Shown here in pieces: positions 16,284 to 23,911 of a stretch of 37,712 bases of DNA. Both the position numbers and the translations under genes were made by a program. The notes under the pieces are model-generated. The model was given only the letters and a program-made list of their open reading frames with translations. It was not told where the DNA came from and ran no database searches. Numbering within the stretch: the first letter of the stretch is position 1; every line of letters begins with the position of its first letter. The DNA is from Smithella sp. SCADC (GTDB lineage Bacteria; Desulfobacterota; Syntrophia; Syntrophales; Smithellaceae), in NCBI GenBank assembly GCA_000747625.2, contig JQDQ01000184.1, forward strand, positions 1 to 37,712. The letters are read 5' to 3'.

Positions 16284-16715
16284 ATGATTGCTTATCAGCT
16301 TTCCATTTTCGCGGAAAATAAGTCCGGAAAACTTGCTCAGATAACCGGTGTTCTGGCCAAGGGAAAATTCAACATTCGAGCGACGACGATAGCGACAGCT
16401 GATACCTTCGGCATTATCAATCTGATTGTTGATGATCCCAAGCGTGCCGAAGCGGCTCTTTCTGCAGCGGGAATGACAGTGCATTTGCGGGAAATACTGG
16501 CTGTTTTGATTCCCGATGTTCCCGGTGGATTGGATAATTTGATGCAGCTGCTTTATCAGGAAGGTATTAATATCAATAACGCTTATGGTTTTTTGCTGGA
16601 AAGTTCGAAAAAAGCGGTGTTTGTGGTTGATGTCGATCAGATGCAAAAGACGGAAAAACTACTGGAACAGAAAGGATTTAAGACGCTGGATGTCCAATCA
16701 CTTTCCAACATGTAG
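16284..16715 (+). CDS. tandem ACT-domain protein
   Basis: This 143-residue protein is made of two ACT domains. The first is YQLSIFAENKSGKLAQITGV LAKGKFNIRATTIATADTFG, and the second starts at LREILAVLIPDVPGGLDNLM QLLYQEGININNAYGFLLES. Each shows the beta-alpha-beta-beta-alpha-beta order with the ligand-contact Gly after the first strand. ACT pairs bind amino acids or similar small molecules and control enzymes. Stand-alone two-ACT proteins downstream of acyl-CoA or phenylacetate-CoA ligases are well known. The gene shares an operon with the ligase (19-bp gap, own AAAGGAG site), so it may sense a metabolite and adjust the ligase, which is an inference. Confidence 0.9.
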   Translation: MIAYQLSIFAENKSGKLAQITGVLAKGKFNIRATTIATADTFGIINLIVDDPKRAEAALSAAGMTVHLREILAVLIPDVPGGLDNLMQLLYQEGININNAYGFLLESSKKAVFVVDVDQMQKTEKLLEQKGFKTLDVQSLSNM

Positions 16716-16731
16716 CGCTTTTTCATTTCTT

Positions 16732-16811
16732 GTCACTTCGACCAGAGGGAGAAGTCTTGATGCCTTGTATTTTTAGATTCCTCATCCCGAAAGGTCGGGA
16801 TTCGGAATGAC
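16732..16811 (+). repeat. short degenerate relative of the MITE-like repeat
   Basis: An 80-bp element starts GTCACTTCGACCAGAGGG and ends CGGAATGAC, so its tips form an imperfect terminal inverted repeat of the GTCATxTCGA type seen in the two longer copies. An internal hairpin ATCCCGA-aagg-TCGGGAT is also present (about 16784-16802). It lies between the ACT gene and the CQLG gene and could also serve as a terminator for the ligase operon. Confidence 0.5.
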
Positions 16812-16847
16812 ATTTTTTATATATTATTTTGTAAGGGAGGGTAAATT

Positions 16848-17282
16848 ATGGTGCATACAGATAAAGGAAAATATTTTAAGAAACATGATCAGAGTATTGA
16901 AGTAGACGAAGACCTGAAGAACGAAATAATAGAGCAGGCAAAGAATAAAGGTATTTCATGCAAGAAAGCGGAAGAAATTGCCGGTGAACTCGGGTGTTCA
17001 TTGGAAGAAACTGGCCGGACAATTGATATTCTTAATATTAAAATCACCAAATGTCAGTTGGGGCTCTTCGGTTATGGTGAGACCAAAAAAATCGTTCAAC
17101 CGTCAAAAGAAGTTACACAAGATGTGAAAGAAAAGATCACATCATCATTGAAAGACGGGAACCTCTCTTGTGCGACTGCCTGGAAAATTGCTTCAGAATT
17201 AAATATTCCACGCATGAAAGTTTGTGCAGATTGCGAAGCTTTGGAAATAAAGGTTAAGCCTTGTCAACTGGGAGCGTTTTAA
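16848..17282 (+). CDS. tandem-repeat CQLG-motif protein of unknown function
   Basis: A 144-residue soluble protein with a GGAGGG site. I do not know a name for the family. It consists of two copies of one module. The first (about residues 17-77) contains ISCKKAEEIAGELGCS, then IDILNIKITKCQLGLFGYG. The second (about 86-144) contains LSCATAWKIASELNIP, then CEALEIKVKPCQLGAF. Each copy has 'SC-x2-A-x3-IA-x-EL', which looks like a short helix-turn-helix, and ends in 'IK(I/V)-x-x-CQLGxF' with a conserved Cys. The two Cys per module could bind metal or sulfur, but nothing proves it. The gene stands alone between two MITE-like repeats. Confidence 0.7.
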   Translation: MVHTDKGKYFKKHDQSIEVDEDLKNEIIEQAKNKGISCKKAEEIAGELGCSLEETGRTIDILNIKITKCQLGLFGYGETKKIVQPSKEVTQDVKEKITSSLKDGNLSCATAWKIASELNIPRMKVCADCEALEIKVKPCQLGAF

Positions 17283-17317
17283 ACTAGTGTAGTGTTACAT
17301 AAATATCTTTTCAGTAT

Positions 17318-17432
17318 GTCATTTCGAAGTCCCGCAACTTGCCCGGAGCATTTCGGGTACGCGGGATCATACTCAGCGAGAAATCTTAATGATCATAAGA
17401 ATATACAAGATATCTCCCGTGGTCGATATGAC
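17318..17432 (+). repeat. MITE-like interspersed repeat, copy A
   Basis: A 115-bp element begins GTCATTTCGAAGTCCCGCAA and ends GGTCGATATGAC. The tips GTCATTTCGA and TCGATATGAC form a 10-bp terminal inverted repeat with one mismatch. The first 70 bases match the reverse complement of 21161-21288 at all but a handful of positions, including ACTTGCCCGGAG, ATTTCGGGT, CGCGGGAT and GCGAGAAATCTT. No coding capacity is seen. Confidence 0.75.
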
Positions 17433-17465
17433 AAGGTTTCATTGAAACACTACCCTGCAAAGACA

Positions 17466-18176
17466 TTAGTAATATAATTTCAGATAACCATGCAGTAATT
17501 TGACCATCAGGTCGGCGTTTTTACGGGTACCGGCAATGATTTCTTCCATAGTTAAAGGTTTCTTCAAAAGCCCGTTGCCAAAATTATCTATCGAACAGGC
17601 ACAAGCGTAAGGTAAATCCAATTCCAGCGCGATTACCGCTTCATTGGCCATAGTCATACCTACTATATCGGCATAATTGGCCATCATTTTAATTTCAGCT
17701 TTTGTTTCCAGCCGGGGACCCTGCGTTTGCCAGTAAGTTCCCTTCTTGACAACTTTAATTTTATTGCTTCGTGCAGCTTTAATAAGCTTTTGCCGCAACT
17801 TTTCGTTTAGTGACGGAGTGATATGAACGGCTCTGTTTTTATGAATAGTCGGGGTAGGTGTCAACGCAATAAAATCATCGGGAATAACTATCATTCCCGG
17901 ACATAAATCTTTTTTTAATGAACCCGTGGAATTAATGCTGATTATTTCGGTTACGCCCAGATCTTTCAGCGCCTGTAAATTAGCACGATAATTAATCAAA
18001 TGCGGTAAAACATAGTCATTGGGGGTGTGGCCATGTCTGATGATCCATGCCATTCTGTCTTTGAGTAGAACTGATGCCCGGCCATATTCATTTCTCATCG
18101 ATCTGGTCGCGCTCTTTCTTAATAAATCGCTTCTTTCTAGGACTAATTTGTTGGAAATAACTCCCAAAAGACCCAT
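17466..18176 (-). CDS. MTAP/PNP-family nucleoside phosphorylase
   Basis: A complete 236-residue protein of the purine-nucleoside/methylthioadenosine phosphorylase family. Key segments are RHGHTPNDYVLPHLINYRAN (substrate region), ISINSTGSLKKDLCPGMIVI PDDFIA, GTYWQTQGPRLETKAEIKMM (phosphate/ribose site) and DIVGMTMANEAVIALELDLP YACACSIDNFGNGL. The family splits a purine nucleoside with phosphate to base and ribose-1-phosphate, salvaging methylthioadenosine, methylthioinosine or inosine. 'GMT-x-x-NEA' with Asn-Asn-type base contacts (SIDNFGNGL) points toward the 6-oxopurine/MTIP branch more than true MTAP, but that needs alignment. ATG 18176 follows GGAGAT. Confidence 0.85.
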   Translation of the reverse strand: MGLLGVISNKLVLERSDLLRKSATRSMRNEYGRASVLLKDRMAWIIRHGHTPNDYVLPHLINYRANLQALKDLGVTEIISINSTGSLKKDLCPGMIVIPDDFIALTPTPTIHKNRAVHITPSLNEKLRQKLIKAARSNKIKVVKKGTYWQTQGPRLETKAEIKMMANYADIVGMTMANEAVIALELDLPYACACSIDNFGNGLLKKPLTMEEIIAGTRKNADLMVKLLHGYLKLYY

Positions 18177-18327
18177 AATATCTCCTTTGCTACTTATGTT
18201 TTTATAGCAAATTAATTAAAAGTAGTCAAAGGTGCAACTGTCTTTATGCTGTCAGATAGCATTTGACTTTCTAAGTTCTATTATGACATATAAACCAGCG
18301 ATAGAAAAGTTATGGAGGATGTGATTC

Positions 18328-18657
18328 ATGACCAGTCAATTCTTAGGTGTAGCCACCGACGATAATTTTGAAGGTGAAGTTCTTAAAAGCGACAAACCGG
18401 TACTCATTGATTTTTGGGCGCCATGGTGCGGGCCTTGTAAAGCCATAGGTCCTATTGTTGAGGAACTTGCCGAACAATTAAAAGATAGCGTTAAAATCAT
18501 GAAGTTAAATGTTGATGAAAATCAGAAAACAGCAATTAATTACGGCGTTCGCAGTATACCAACTCTTATTCTTTTTAAAGACGGCAAAGTCCTGGATACG
18601 CTCATCGGTCTTGCCCCTAAAGAAAGATTGGAAAGTTTTGTTAAAAAAAGTTTATAA
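18328..18657 (+). CDS. trxA: thioredoxin
   Basis: A 109-residue protein with the classic thioredoxin fold: LIDFWAPWCGPCKAIGPIVE carries the WCGPC active site, and YGVRSIPTLILFKDGK has the cis-Pro (SIPT) facing it. It is the general cytosolic disulfide reductant, reduced by thioredoxin reductase. The length is exactly canonical, with no signal peptide. ATG 18328 has a GGAGGA site, and TTGACT at about 18263 could be the -35 of its promoter. The bamD-like gene begins 32 bp after the stop and may be co-transcribed. Confidence 0.95.
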   Translation: MTSQFLGVATDDNFEGEVLKSDKPVLIDFWAPWCGPCKAIGPIVEELAEQLKDSVKIMKLNVDENQKTAINYGVRSIPTLILFKDGKVLDTLIGLAPKERLESFVKKSL

Positions 18658-18689
18658 ATCGCGAACTTGCCGCGAGAAGGTTGAGATGC

Positions 18690-19469
18690 GTGAATTTTAA
18701 AATATTCCGAAAGATAGTGGGATCAAATACAGTTTTATTAATTTTATTGCTGACTTCGATTTGCAGTGGTTGCTCGTTTGTTAATATTTTCGGCAAACAT
18801 GAACCGGCAAAGGCGACTCCCGAAGGACTGTACTCGCGAGCTTCCGTCGAGTTTAATGGCGGTCATTATAAAAAAGCACAGGAATCTTTCCTGCGGCTCA
18901 AAGAAGAATATCCGTTGCACGATCTGGCGATTTTAGCGGAAATAGGTATCGCTGATTCCTTGTACAGTGATAAAGAATATGCGGAAGCAGAAAACGCTTA
19001 CGGCGACTTTATCGCTCTTCATCCTGTAAATGAAAATGTACCTTATGCGCTTTATCAGTTGGGGATGTGCCATTATAATCAGATAGGAGATATTGATCGC
19101 GACCAGACGGAAACACTTCTAGCTAAAAAAGAATGGGAAAGGCTTATGGCGCGTTATCCGGAAAGTAAATTTTCCGCTATGGCTGAAAAACTGGTTCGGG
19201 AATGCAAACAAAAGCTGGCGGAGCATGAATTTTACGTAGCTAAATTTTATATGAGACAGAAAAAATATCAGGCTGCCCTCTCGCGTTTTGAAGAGTTGGC
19301 ACGTGAGTATCCCAATGTCGGCCTTGATTATAAGGTAGAATATTTCATCAGTGAAACCAAGGCTAAAATTGTCGAAGAAGAACAATTAAGACTAAAGAAG
19401 ATAGAGAAACTAAAACGTAAAGAAGAAAGAAGAAAGAAAAAAGAAGAAAAGAAAGCTTCGAAAAAATAA
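18690..19469 (+). CDS. bamD: BamD-like outer membrane assembly lipoprotein
   Basis: This 259-residue lipoprotein has an N-terminal hydrophobic stretch VLLILLLTSICSGC whose last Cys would be acylated, followed by TPR helices: EGLYSRASVEFNGGHYKKAQ ESF, LAILAEIGIADSLYSDKEYA EAE, and YALYQLGMCHYNQIGDIDRDQT. The motif 'GMCHYNQ...D(R)DQT' is the BamD hallmark. It continues into EFYVAKFYMRQKKYQAALSR. BamD supports BamA in folding beta-barrel proteins. I chose GTG 18690 because GAGAAGG lies 10 bp before it. The ATG at 18685 is in another frame and ends at once. The C-terminus is an unusually long Lys/Glu coil (KRKEERRKKKEEKKASKK). Confidence 0.88.
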   Translation: MNFKIFRKIVGSNTVLLILLLTSICSGCSFVNIFGKHEPAKATPEGLYSRASVEFNGGHYKKAQESFLRLKEEYPLHDLAILAEIGIADSLYSDKEYAEAENAYGDFIALHPVNENVPYALYQLGMCHYNQIGDIDRDQTETLLAKKEWERLMARYPESKFSAMAEKLVRECKQKLAEHEFYVAKFYMRQKKYQAALSRFEELAREYPNVGLDYKVEYFISETKAKIVEEEQLRLKKIEKLKRKEERRKKKEEKKASKK

Positions 19470-19510
19470 TAAAAATTACGAAGCTTTTATGGAATATTGG
19501 TTTCTTTGAT

Positions 19511-21082
19511 TTAAATTCCCATTTTAATTCTTGTGATAATTTCCTGCCGGGCAATTTCCGGGTTGGCGGAAGTATCAATCTTAAAATAACAATCCGTTGC
19601 CACTTCGTTAATTGCGTCGAAATCTTTTTTTTGCTCTTGAAACAGTTCCCATCGGCCGTCCGAAGCGTTGTCGTTTTCCAGCATCCTCTTCTCCAGTCTT
19701 TTTCTGGTAATTTCATCAGGGCAGATGCACTCCAGGATATAAAAGCGAATGCCGAGATTCTTGGCCATCTCCAGAGCTTTTTGCCGCTCAGCCCGTTTCT
19801 TGAAAGAAGCATCGATGATTACGGCTTTGCCCTGTTTAATTTTTTGTTCAGCCAGTTCGTATGCCTTGTCATAAATAAAGCGGGAGACGTCTTCGGAATA
19901 AATCCCTTTTCCGAAATTTTCATAACGCCGTTCGGTGGGTTTCATATCGAATAATTCTTTGCGCAATATATCGGTGCGGATGATTTCCGCGCCCAGGCGG
20001 GCGGCCAGTTTTCTTGCCTGGTAGCTTTTCCCCGAACCCATTAATCCCGCGGTTAAAATCAAGACGGGTTTACCCAGACGGGCGGCGTAAGTATAAGCAA
20101 GATCGAAATATTGTGTTGCGGTTTTTGTAATTTGTTCGCGTTCATTCTCTTGAAGTTCCTCCTGACCCAGACGAAAACTTGTTACTTTTCCGCGCACGTA
20201 GGCATAATAACAGCGGTAAAAATTCAGCAATACGGGCAGATCGGTATCGCCGGAATATCTGATATAAGATTTTATAAAAGCGTCGGCGTAACGGGAATAA
20301 CCGTTGAAATCAATATCCATAGTTAAAAAAGCCACATCTTCCACAATGTCGCCGCACCGGAAACGTTCGTTAAATTCGATGCAGTCAAAAATGATTATTT
20401 CGTTGGCAATGCAGATATGGTCCAGATGCAAATCGCCGTGGCAATCTCTTATTTTATGATCGGTAATTCTTTTTTCGAAAAGAGTTTTGTTTTCGGCTAA
20501 AAATTCCCCCATGTAATTATTGATGAATTTGTATTGATATTCAGGGATCGTTACATTGATGTAATTCAATGTTTCGGCGAAATTTTCCTCTATATTGTGA
20601 CGAATGTTTCCGATATTTCCCATTTCGTCAATGTGGCCGCCGGTTTGTGCCTCTTGATGAAAAGCAGCAATTATTTTAGCCAGATTATCCATATCTTTTT
20701 CATCGGCCAGACCTTGGAAAAGCAGCGCCTTAAGCATTCTATCAGCGGGAAGTTTCTTCATTCGTACGGCATAATCAACAACCTCAACTCCTTTGTTGAG
20801 TGTGATATTTCCCCGGGCATCCAGAGATATGGCTATGACATCCAGATATGTGTCGGAGGCAAGACGTTTATTCAATCTCAACTCTTCTTCGCAGTAAAAT
20901 CTTCTTTTTCCCGGGGTGGTGAAATCGAGAAAATCAAATTTAACCGGTTTTTTGACTTTATAGACGAAGTCTCCGGCAATGAAAACATAAGAAATATGAG
21001 TTTCGATAAACTCAACCTCTGACGGACGGTGGGAATAAAAATCAGTCTTTTTCATGGCTTCAATTAACAGAGAATGAGTCAT
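19511..21082 (-). CDS. APH-like kinase fused to a P-loop AAA/zeta-type kinase
   Basis: A 523-residue two-domain protein. The N-terminal part (about 1-330) is an aminoglycoside-phosphotransferase fold with VYKVKKPVKFDFLDF, the catalytic loop RDCHGDLHLDHI and the metal site IIIFDCIEFNERFRCGD. The C-terminal part (about 340-520) is a P-loop kinase beginning ILTAGLMGSGKSYQARKLA (Walker A) with RTDILRKELF and VIIDASFKKRAERQKAL. This fusion is a widespread conserved family usually called 'bifunctional aminoglycoside phosphotransferase/ATP-binding protein'. The name reflects folds and does not show drug resistance, and the substrate is unknown. It converges on bamD with a 41-bp gap. Confidence 0.88.
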   Translation of the reverse strand: MTHSLLIEAMKKTDFYSHRPSEVEFIETHISYVFIAGDFVYKVKKPVKFDFLDFTTPGKRRFYCEEELRLNKRLASDTYLDVIAISLDARGNITLNKGVEVVDYAVRMKKLPADRMLKALLFQGLADEKDMDNLAKIIAAFHQEAQTGGHIDEMGNIGNIRHNIEENFAETLNYINVTIPEYQYKFINNYMGEFLAENKTLFEKRITDHKIRDCHGDLHLDHICIANEIIIFDCIEFNERFRCGDIVEDVAFLTMDIDFNGYSRYADAFIKSYIRYSGDTDLPVLLNFYRCYYAYVRGKVTSFRLGQEELQENEREQITKTATQYFDLAYTYAARLGKPVLILTAGLMGSGKSYQARKLAARLGAEIIRTDILRKELFDMKPTERRYENFGKGIYSEDVSRFIYDKAYELAEQKIKQGKAVIIDASFKKRAERQKALEMAKNLGIRFYILECICPDEITRKRLEKRMLENDNASDGRWELFQEQKKDFDAINEVATDCYFKIDTSANPEIARQEIITRIKMGI

Positions 21083-21160
21083 AAATTTTTCCCGTGAATA
21101 TTCTTTCCGGCAAACGACGTGCCTTTTAAATATCCAGTTTAGTTTCTCAATAGAACATTG

Positions 21161-21288
21161 TCATATCGACCAGAGGCGAAAGCCCGGCGTATGCTCGGGG
21201 AGATATCTTTTTTTTATCAAGATTTCTCGCGGAGTATAATCCCGCGCACCCGAAATACTCCGGGCAAGTTGCGGGACTTCGAAATGAC
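21161..21288 (-). repeat. MITE-like interspersed repeat, copy B
   Basis: A 128-bp element is inverted relative to copy A. On the minus strand it begins GTCATTTCGAAGTCCCGCAA and ends GGTCGATATGAC, the same tips as copy A. The middle differs by a 13-bp or so length change (AAGATATCTCCC is shared, then extra GC-rich bases GAGCATACGCCGGGC are present only here). It lies in the shared upstream region before the APH/P-loop kinase gene and after the flavoredoxin-like gene. Confidence 0.75.
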
Positions 21289-21322
21289 AGATTGTATGGA
21301 TATTTATGAGGCACTACAGTAG

Positions 21323-21892
21323 CTATCTCAAATCCTTACCAATAGAAAAAGCTTTTCCGAGATATTTCCCAACGTTATAATAAGATTGTATTTCCGGTCC
21401 GTAAAGTACCGGATTTATTTTTAAAATATCCGGCAATCCGTCTTCCCCCAGCATTGATTCATCTATCCTGACATCCATAATCTCGCCGATGAAATGCGTA
21501 TGGATGCCGATTTCAACGAAATTGGAAAGTCTGCACTCCAGAATCATCGGAAATTCCTTAATAAAAGGAGCGTCAACTTTTTCACTCTTTACAGGGGTAA
21601 TTTTTGCCGCCGCAAATTTATCAACATTTCTTCCGGAAACTATGCCGCAGTAATCGGCAATTTCAACCTGAGCGGATGAAGGTACATTAATGGTAAATGC
21701 TTTGCGCTCCATGATATTACCATGCGTATAAGTGGCACTTCTTAACGATACAGCCACACACGGCGGTTTTGAACTGCATACTCCTCCCCAGGCAATGGTC
21801 GCGGCATTGGGCTTGCCGTCTTTATCATATGTTCCTACCAACCATACTGCTGTGGGATAAATCAAAGTTTTAGCGCCAAAAGACTTTTTCAT
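21323..21892 (-). CDS. flavoredoxin-like flavin reductase family protein
   Basis: A 189-residue protein of the flavin-reductase-like FMN-binding family. YPTAVWLVGTYDKDGKPNAA TIAWGGVCSS is the FMN phosphate-binding start. PCVAVSLRSATYTHGNIMER KAFTINVPS continues the split barrel, and VEIGIHTHFIGEIMDVRIDE is the closing strand pair. In anaerobes these proteins (flavoredoxin) carry FMN and pass electrons, for example in sulfur or iron metabolism. ATG 21892 has GGGAGGCGTG upstream. The gene is alone on its strand and its exact partners are unknown. Confidence 0.85.
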   Translation of the reverse strand: MKKSFGAKTLIYPTAVWLVGTYDKDGKPNAATIAWGGVCSSKPPCVAVSLRSATYTHGNIMERKAFTINVPSSAQVEIADYCGIVSGRNVDKFAAAKITPVKSEKVDAPFIKEFPMILECRLSNFVEIGIHTHFIGEIMDVRIDESMLGEDGLPDILKINPVLYGPEIQSYYNVGKYLGKAFSIGKDLR

Positions 21893-22066
21893 ACACGCCT
21901 CCCTATATATTTAATTAACTATCGTTTCTTTTTTTAATTTTAAATTATAAAAATAATAATTTCAAATTATTTCAAAATAATTTATAGTAGAACTAATCTA
22001 TATAAAGTTTCCTGATGATGAATATAGGGGACTATTAATTTTTAATAACATAAGGAGAATACTTTT

Positions 22067-22252
22067 ATGGCCACCATTATGCCGGAATCTGAAAATGTGC
22101 AAAAAGCGATTAAATGGGTATCAGCAAATTTAGAAGAAAATAAACAGCCTTTACAGAAACTTGTAGAACAGGCAGTTTTCAAATTTGATTTATCGCCGAA
22201 AGATACTGATTTTCTAACTAAATTCTTTCGCGAAAGCAATAGCGCAAAATAG
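22067..22252 (+). CDS. small acidic-helical protein of unknown function
   Basis: A 61-residue protein with a good site (AAGGAGAAT before ATG 22067). It has no signal peptide, membrane helix or Cys. The sequence ENVQKAIKWVSANLEENKQP LQKLVEQAVFKFDLSPKDTDFL has alternating helices around a Pro turn and ends FFRESNSAK. I do not recognise a named family, though short proteins of this look recur in deltaproteobacteria. A hairpin right after the stop suggests a single-gene transcript. Confidence 0.65.
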   Translation: MATIMPESENVQKAIKWVSANLEENKQPLQKLVEQAVFKFDLSPKDTDFLTKFFRESNSAK

Positions 22253-22275
22253 AATTTGTCAAATTACAGACAATG

Positions 22276-22312
22276 AACCCCGCAGTCAGGTAATTAAAAA
22301 ACTGGCTACGGG
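22276..22312. terminator. hairpin between convergent small gene and mscL
   Basis: CCCCG (starting about 22277) pairs with CGGGG (about 22308-22312), with inner AG/CT and CAG/CTG pairs across two mismatches and an A-rich loop (GTAATTAAAAAA). It sits between the stop of the 61-residue gene and the stop of mscL, and probably serves both. Confidence 0.5.
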
Positions 22313-22340
22313 GCATCATTTATTCGTGTCTGTTTATGAT

Positions 22341-22736
22341 TTACTTACGCTCTTTCAGTAAATCACGTATTTCAACAAGTAATTTTTCCTGAACCGGTGG
22401 TTCTGCCGGTGCTTCTTCCTCTTTTCGTTTAAGGGAATTTATTGCCTTGATGGCGATAAAAATAGCGAATGCAATGATTGTAAAATCTATGAGCGTCTGG
22501 ATGAACTTTCCATAGCCAATGACTACAGCTGGAACGGCTCCCGCAGCTTCCTTGACCGTAAACGCCAATTTAGAAAAATCTACGCCACCCAAAAGTACTC
22601 CGATTGGAGGCATAATCACATCACCGACAAAGGATGAAACGATTTTACCAAAAGCGGCTCCAATAATAATACCTACAGCCATATCAACAACATTTCCTTT
22701 TACCGCAAATTCTTTAAATTCTTTCATCATACCCAT
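22341..22736 (-). CDS. mscL: large-conductance mechanosensitive channel
   Basis: This 131-residue protein is MscL at full length. [40 protein letters not shown] is the first transmembrane helix and start of the periplasmic loop, with the family signature 'KGNVxDxAVGxIIGxAFGxIV'. [20 protein letters not shown] is the second helix, and the amphipathic C-terminal bundle ends [13 protein letters not shown]. The channel is a homopentamer in the inner membrane and opens under high tension to release solutes on osmotic downshock. ATG 22736 follows AGGAGGC. Confidence 0.97.
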   Translation of the reverse strand: MGMMKEFKEFAVKGNVVDMAVGIIIGAAFGKIVSSFVGDVIMPPIGVLLGGVDFSKLAFTVKEAAGAVPAVVIGYGKFIQTLIDFTIIAFAIFIAIKAINSLKRKEEEAPAEPPVQEKLLVEIRDLLKERK

Positions 22737-22748
22737 AATAAAAGCCTC

Positions 22749-22841
22749 CTATTGTTGAATGTTGATAGTTTTACTGTAACTTTTAAATACACTTAATTTT
22801 TGAACTCTTCCAACAGGGGATACTTTTTTCTTGGTTCCCAT
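22749..22841 (-). CDS. possible 30-residue basic peptide upstream of mscL
   Basis: ATG 22841 follows a strong AAAGGAG site six bases away and opens MGTKKKVSPVGRVQKLSVFK followed by SYSKTINIQQ, ending at TAG just over the mscL ribosome binding site. It is too short to recognise. The strong site, basic composition and close coupling to mscL make translation plausible, but there is no homology evidence. Confidence 0.3.
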   Translation of the reverse strand: MGTKKKVSPVGRVQKLSVFKSYSKTINIQQ

Positions 22842-22867
22842 GTTTTCTCCTTTCGATAATTTTCTTC

Positions 22868-23305
22868 CTACTCGATGATGGACATTTCTTCGTAAATCCT
22901 CATCTCAATTACTCTAAAAATAGTTTCATATTGCTCTTTTTGTAACAGACGTCGTACTTCCCATCCTGTTTCTGTCTTTCTCTCCGTCGTCACGACAAGG
23001 ATCACTTCGCATTCTTTCCAATTTTTCTGTTTGACATTAGCTCTGGTTTTTGTACGCCAATCACCCGAAATCACATAATCAGAATCGACAAGGTGTTTCT
23101 GATTGTCTATTGAGACATTGCAGCCCATATTCTTTTCTTTTAGCAAAACAGCAATAGCTCTAAGAACGAATTTTTCTTTCGCCTCATAAACATGAGTGTA
23201 TTCATCCGGTTTTGATATCAGCGTTGTACCGAATTGATTGGCGCAAGAAAGAAGATTTAGAAGGATAACAAAAATAAACGGGAAAATAAGCTTTTTATTA
23301 ATCAC
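22868..23305 (-). CDS. lipoprotein of unknown function
   Basis: A 145-residue lipoprotein: LIFPFIFVILLNLLSC provides a signal sequence and lipobox, with the acylated Cys followed by ANQFGTTLI. The mature part has mixed alpha/beta character (HVYEAKEKFVLRAIAVLLKE, YVISGDWRTKTR, VILVVTTERKTETGWEVRRL), similar in feel to small periplasmic beta-sandwich lipoproteins, but no family is recognised. It probably faces the periplasm or the outer membrane. It lies between the HD-domain gene and mscL, all on the minus strand. Confidence 0.65.
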   Translation of the reverse strand: MINKKLIFPFIFVILLNLLSCANQFGTTLISKPDEYTHVYEAKEKFVLRAIAVLLKEKNMGCNVSIDNQKHLVDSDYVISGDWRTKTRANVKQKNWKECEVILVVTTERKTETGWEVRRLLQKEQYETIFRVIEMRIYEEMSIIE

Positions 23306-23335
23306 ACTTGCTCCTTCGCAACAATTGATGAACGC

Positions 23336-23911
23336 CTAACTGTTCTTTCCGTTAACCCACCAGGATCCTTTTTCTTTAAACCACCAGTGCGAGGAATCTG
23401 TTTTTATAATTCTTTCGGAAAGCTTTTTCCCGTTTTCGGTAGTTAATCTCTGCAGGGCATAGTTTATCCACTCTTCCGAATATTTATTCCCCAGGTCACC
23501 GCATTCTTTTAATTGTAATATAAGAGCAATCTGATCCGCATCCCGGGCAATCAATGATTCCTTTGTCTCTTTCGCATTGAACTCTTCGATCGCTGACCGG
23601 ATATCTTCGCCAAAAACAAGACCTTCCGTTAATTCTTTAACTGCTTTGTCTTCATCCACATCCACATATTTTTTATTGACATAGTTCATATCACCGGTGC
23701 GTGCCTCCGGCAAATCGTGAAGAATGCACATTTTTAAAACACGAGATTCATCGAGTGAATCATCCATTTTACAAAGAGTATAACCTACAAACACTGTACG
23801 CAAAATATGTTCGGCTACCGATTCCGTGCCGCTGCCCAGAAACTGATAACCACTGCGCGGCGTTCTGCTGAGCATTCCGACTTCAAATAAAAAATTGGCT
23901 ATATTATCCAT
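23336..23911 (-). CDS. HD-domain phosphohydrolase (HDDC2/YfbR-like)
   Basis: This 191-residue protein has the HD metal ligands in order: SVAEHILRTVFVGYTL (first His), KMCILHDLPEARTGDMNYVN (HD pair with the family's 'HDLxEAxxGD') and LIARDADQIALILQ (last Asp). This arrangement marks the HDDC2/YfbR group, which removes phosphate from deoxynucleoside 5'-monophosphates. Substrate choice here is inferred from the family. Its start overlaps the end of the upstream coiled-coil gene by 8 bp, so the two are translationally coupled. Confidence 0.87.
   Translation of the reverse strand: MDNIANFLFEVGMLSRTPRSGYQFLGSGTESVAEHILRTVFVGYTLCKMDDSLDESRVLKMCILHDLPEARTGDMNYVNKKYVDVDEDKAVKELTEGLVFGEDIRSAIEEFNAKETKESLIARDADQIALILQLKECGDLGNKYSEEWINYALQRLTTENGKKLSERIIKTDSSHWWFKEKGSWWVNGKNS

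Noticed and set aside
16005-16646. 213-codon open frame on the minus strand
   Set aside because: It is antisense to the acyl-CoA ligase and ACT genes; composition looks like a shadow of those codons.
20534-21022. 162-codon plus-strand frame
   Set aside because: Antisense to the APH/P-loop kinase gene, whose motifs are clear.
19511-21082. Aminoglycoside resistance gene
   Set aside because: The APH fold is part of a conserved housekeeping-type fusion family; fold similarity alone does not support drug resistance.
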